Origin: Devosia beringensis
GTDB taxonomy: Bacteria; Pseudomonadota; Alphaproteobacteria; Rhizobiales; Devosiaceae
Direction: 5' to 3'
DNA length: 64,000 nucleotides
Assembly (NCBI RefSeq): GCF_014926585.1
Contig: NZ_CP045422.1
Location: 1,528,501-1,592,500 of the forward strand
Below the pieces are notes generated by a model, which worked only from the letters and a program-made list of their open reading frames with translations, did no database searches and was not told where the DNA came from. Both the position numbers and the translations under genes were made by a program. Shown piece after piece: positions 63,985 to 64,000 of this stretch (position 1 is the stretch's first letter; every line of letters begins with the position of its first letter).

Positions 63985-64000
63985 CGCAAGGCTGACATGA

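Overview
The window is high-GC DNA from an alphaproteobacterium, most likely a Devosia-like member of the Hyphomicrobiales. This is inferred from gene order and protein character: FYDLN-acid protein / aroA-type gene / cmk / rpsA; sppA / ihfB / LapA-like / trpF / trpB / trpA / accD; tsaB / rimI / Fur-Mur; a GcvA-like LysR; an extensin-family protein; and chemoreceptors ending in a CheR-binding pentapeptide. The species cannot be named from the sequence alone.

Layout. 1-6868: an oligopeptide-type ABC importer (substrate-binding protein cut by the window edge, two permeases, fused double ATPase), then an AcuI/YhdH-type reductase and a D-2-hydroxyacid dehydrogenase. 6869-11475: accessory island on the 3' side of tRNA-Ser(GGA), with an IS3-family element, a CAP12-type TIR protein, a Ymh/TIGR02391 protein and a small membrane protein. 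11791-24927: mostly core and housekeeping genes: msrA, MmcQ/YjbR, a GT-C-like membrane protein, an MFS transporter, CheW, a molybdopterin oxidoreductase with its flavin reductase, 1-Cys peroxiredoxin, creA, a polar amino acid ABC pair without an ATPase, a YegP-like protein, a SelW-like protein, glutathione peroxidase and a cold-shock protein. 25053-26563: wreck of a SIR2-family (defence-type) gene. 26764-31435: lepA, an extensin-like protein, an exported protein, a 48-residue protein and a LysR regulator. 31439-36820: second accessory stretch, with an HNH nuclease that may read modified DNA, membrane proteins, a second IS3-family element with a clean 4-bp target duplication, and a pentapeptide-type membrane protein. 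36957-43705: hydrolase, aldo/keto reductase, trhO, tsaB, rimI, Fur/Mur and pncB. 43845-45031: AT-richer two-gene cassette with a PD-(D/E)XK-like protein. 45239-57802: ycaQ, tRNA-Ala(GGC), the FYDLN-aroA-cmk-rpsA block, a GNAT acetyltransferase, an orphan BrnA-like antitoxin, sppA, ihfB, the trp genes and accD. 57926-63984: two paralogous chemoreceptors flanking a small secreted Cache-like protein.

Points of most interest: (i) the gene at the conserved aroA locus keeps the EPSP-synthase fold signature but has lost most catalytic residues; (ii) the coupled two-gene cassette at 43845-45031 is a candidate undescribed defence or nuclease system; (iii) NAD/nucleotide-type and nuclease-type defence genes (TIR-like, SIR2 relic, HNH) recur in small islands, one of them next to a tRNA; (iv) the two chemoreceptors share near-identical signalling ends and bracket a soluble sensor domain. 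All function calls rest on reading motifs by eye; no database search was run.
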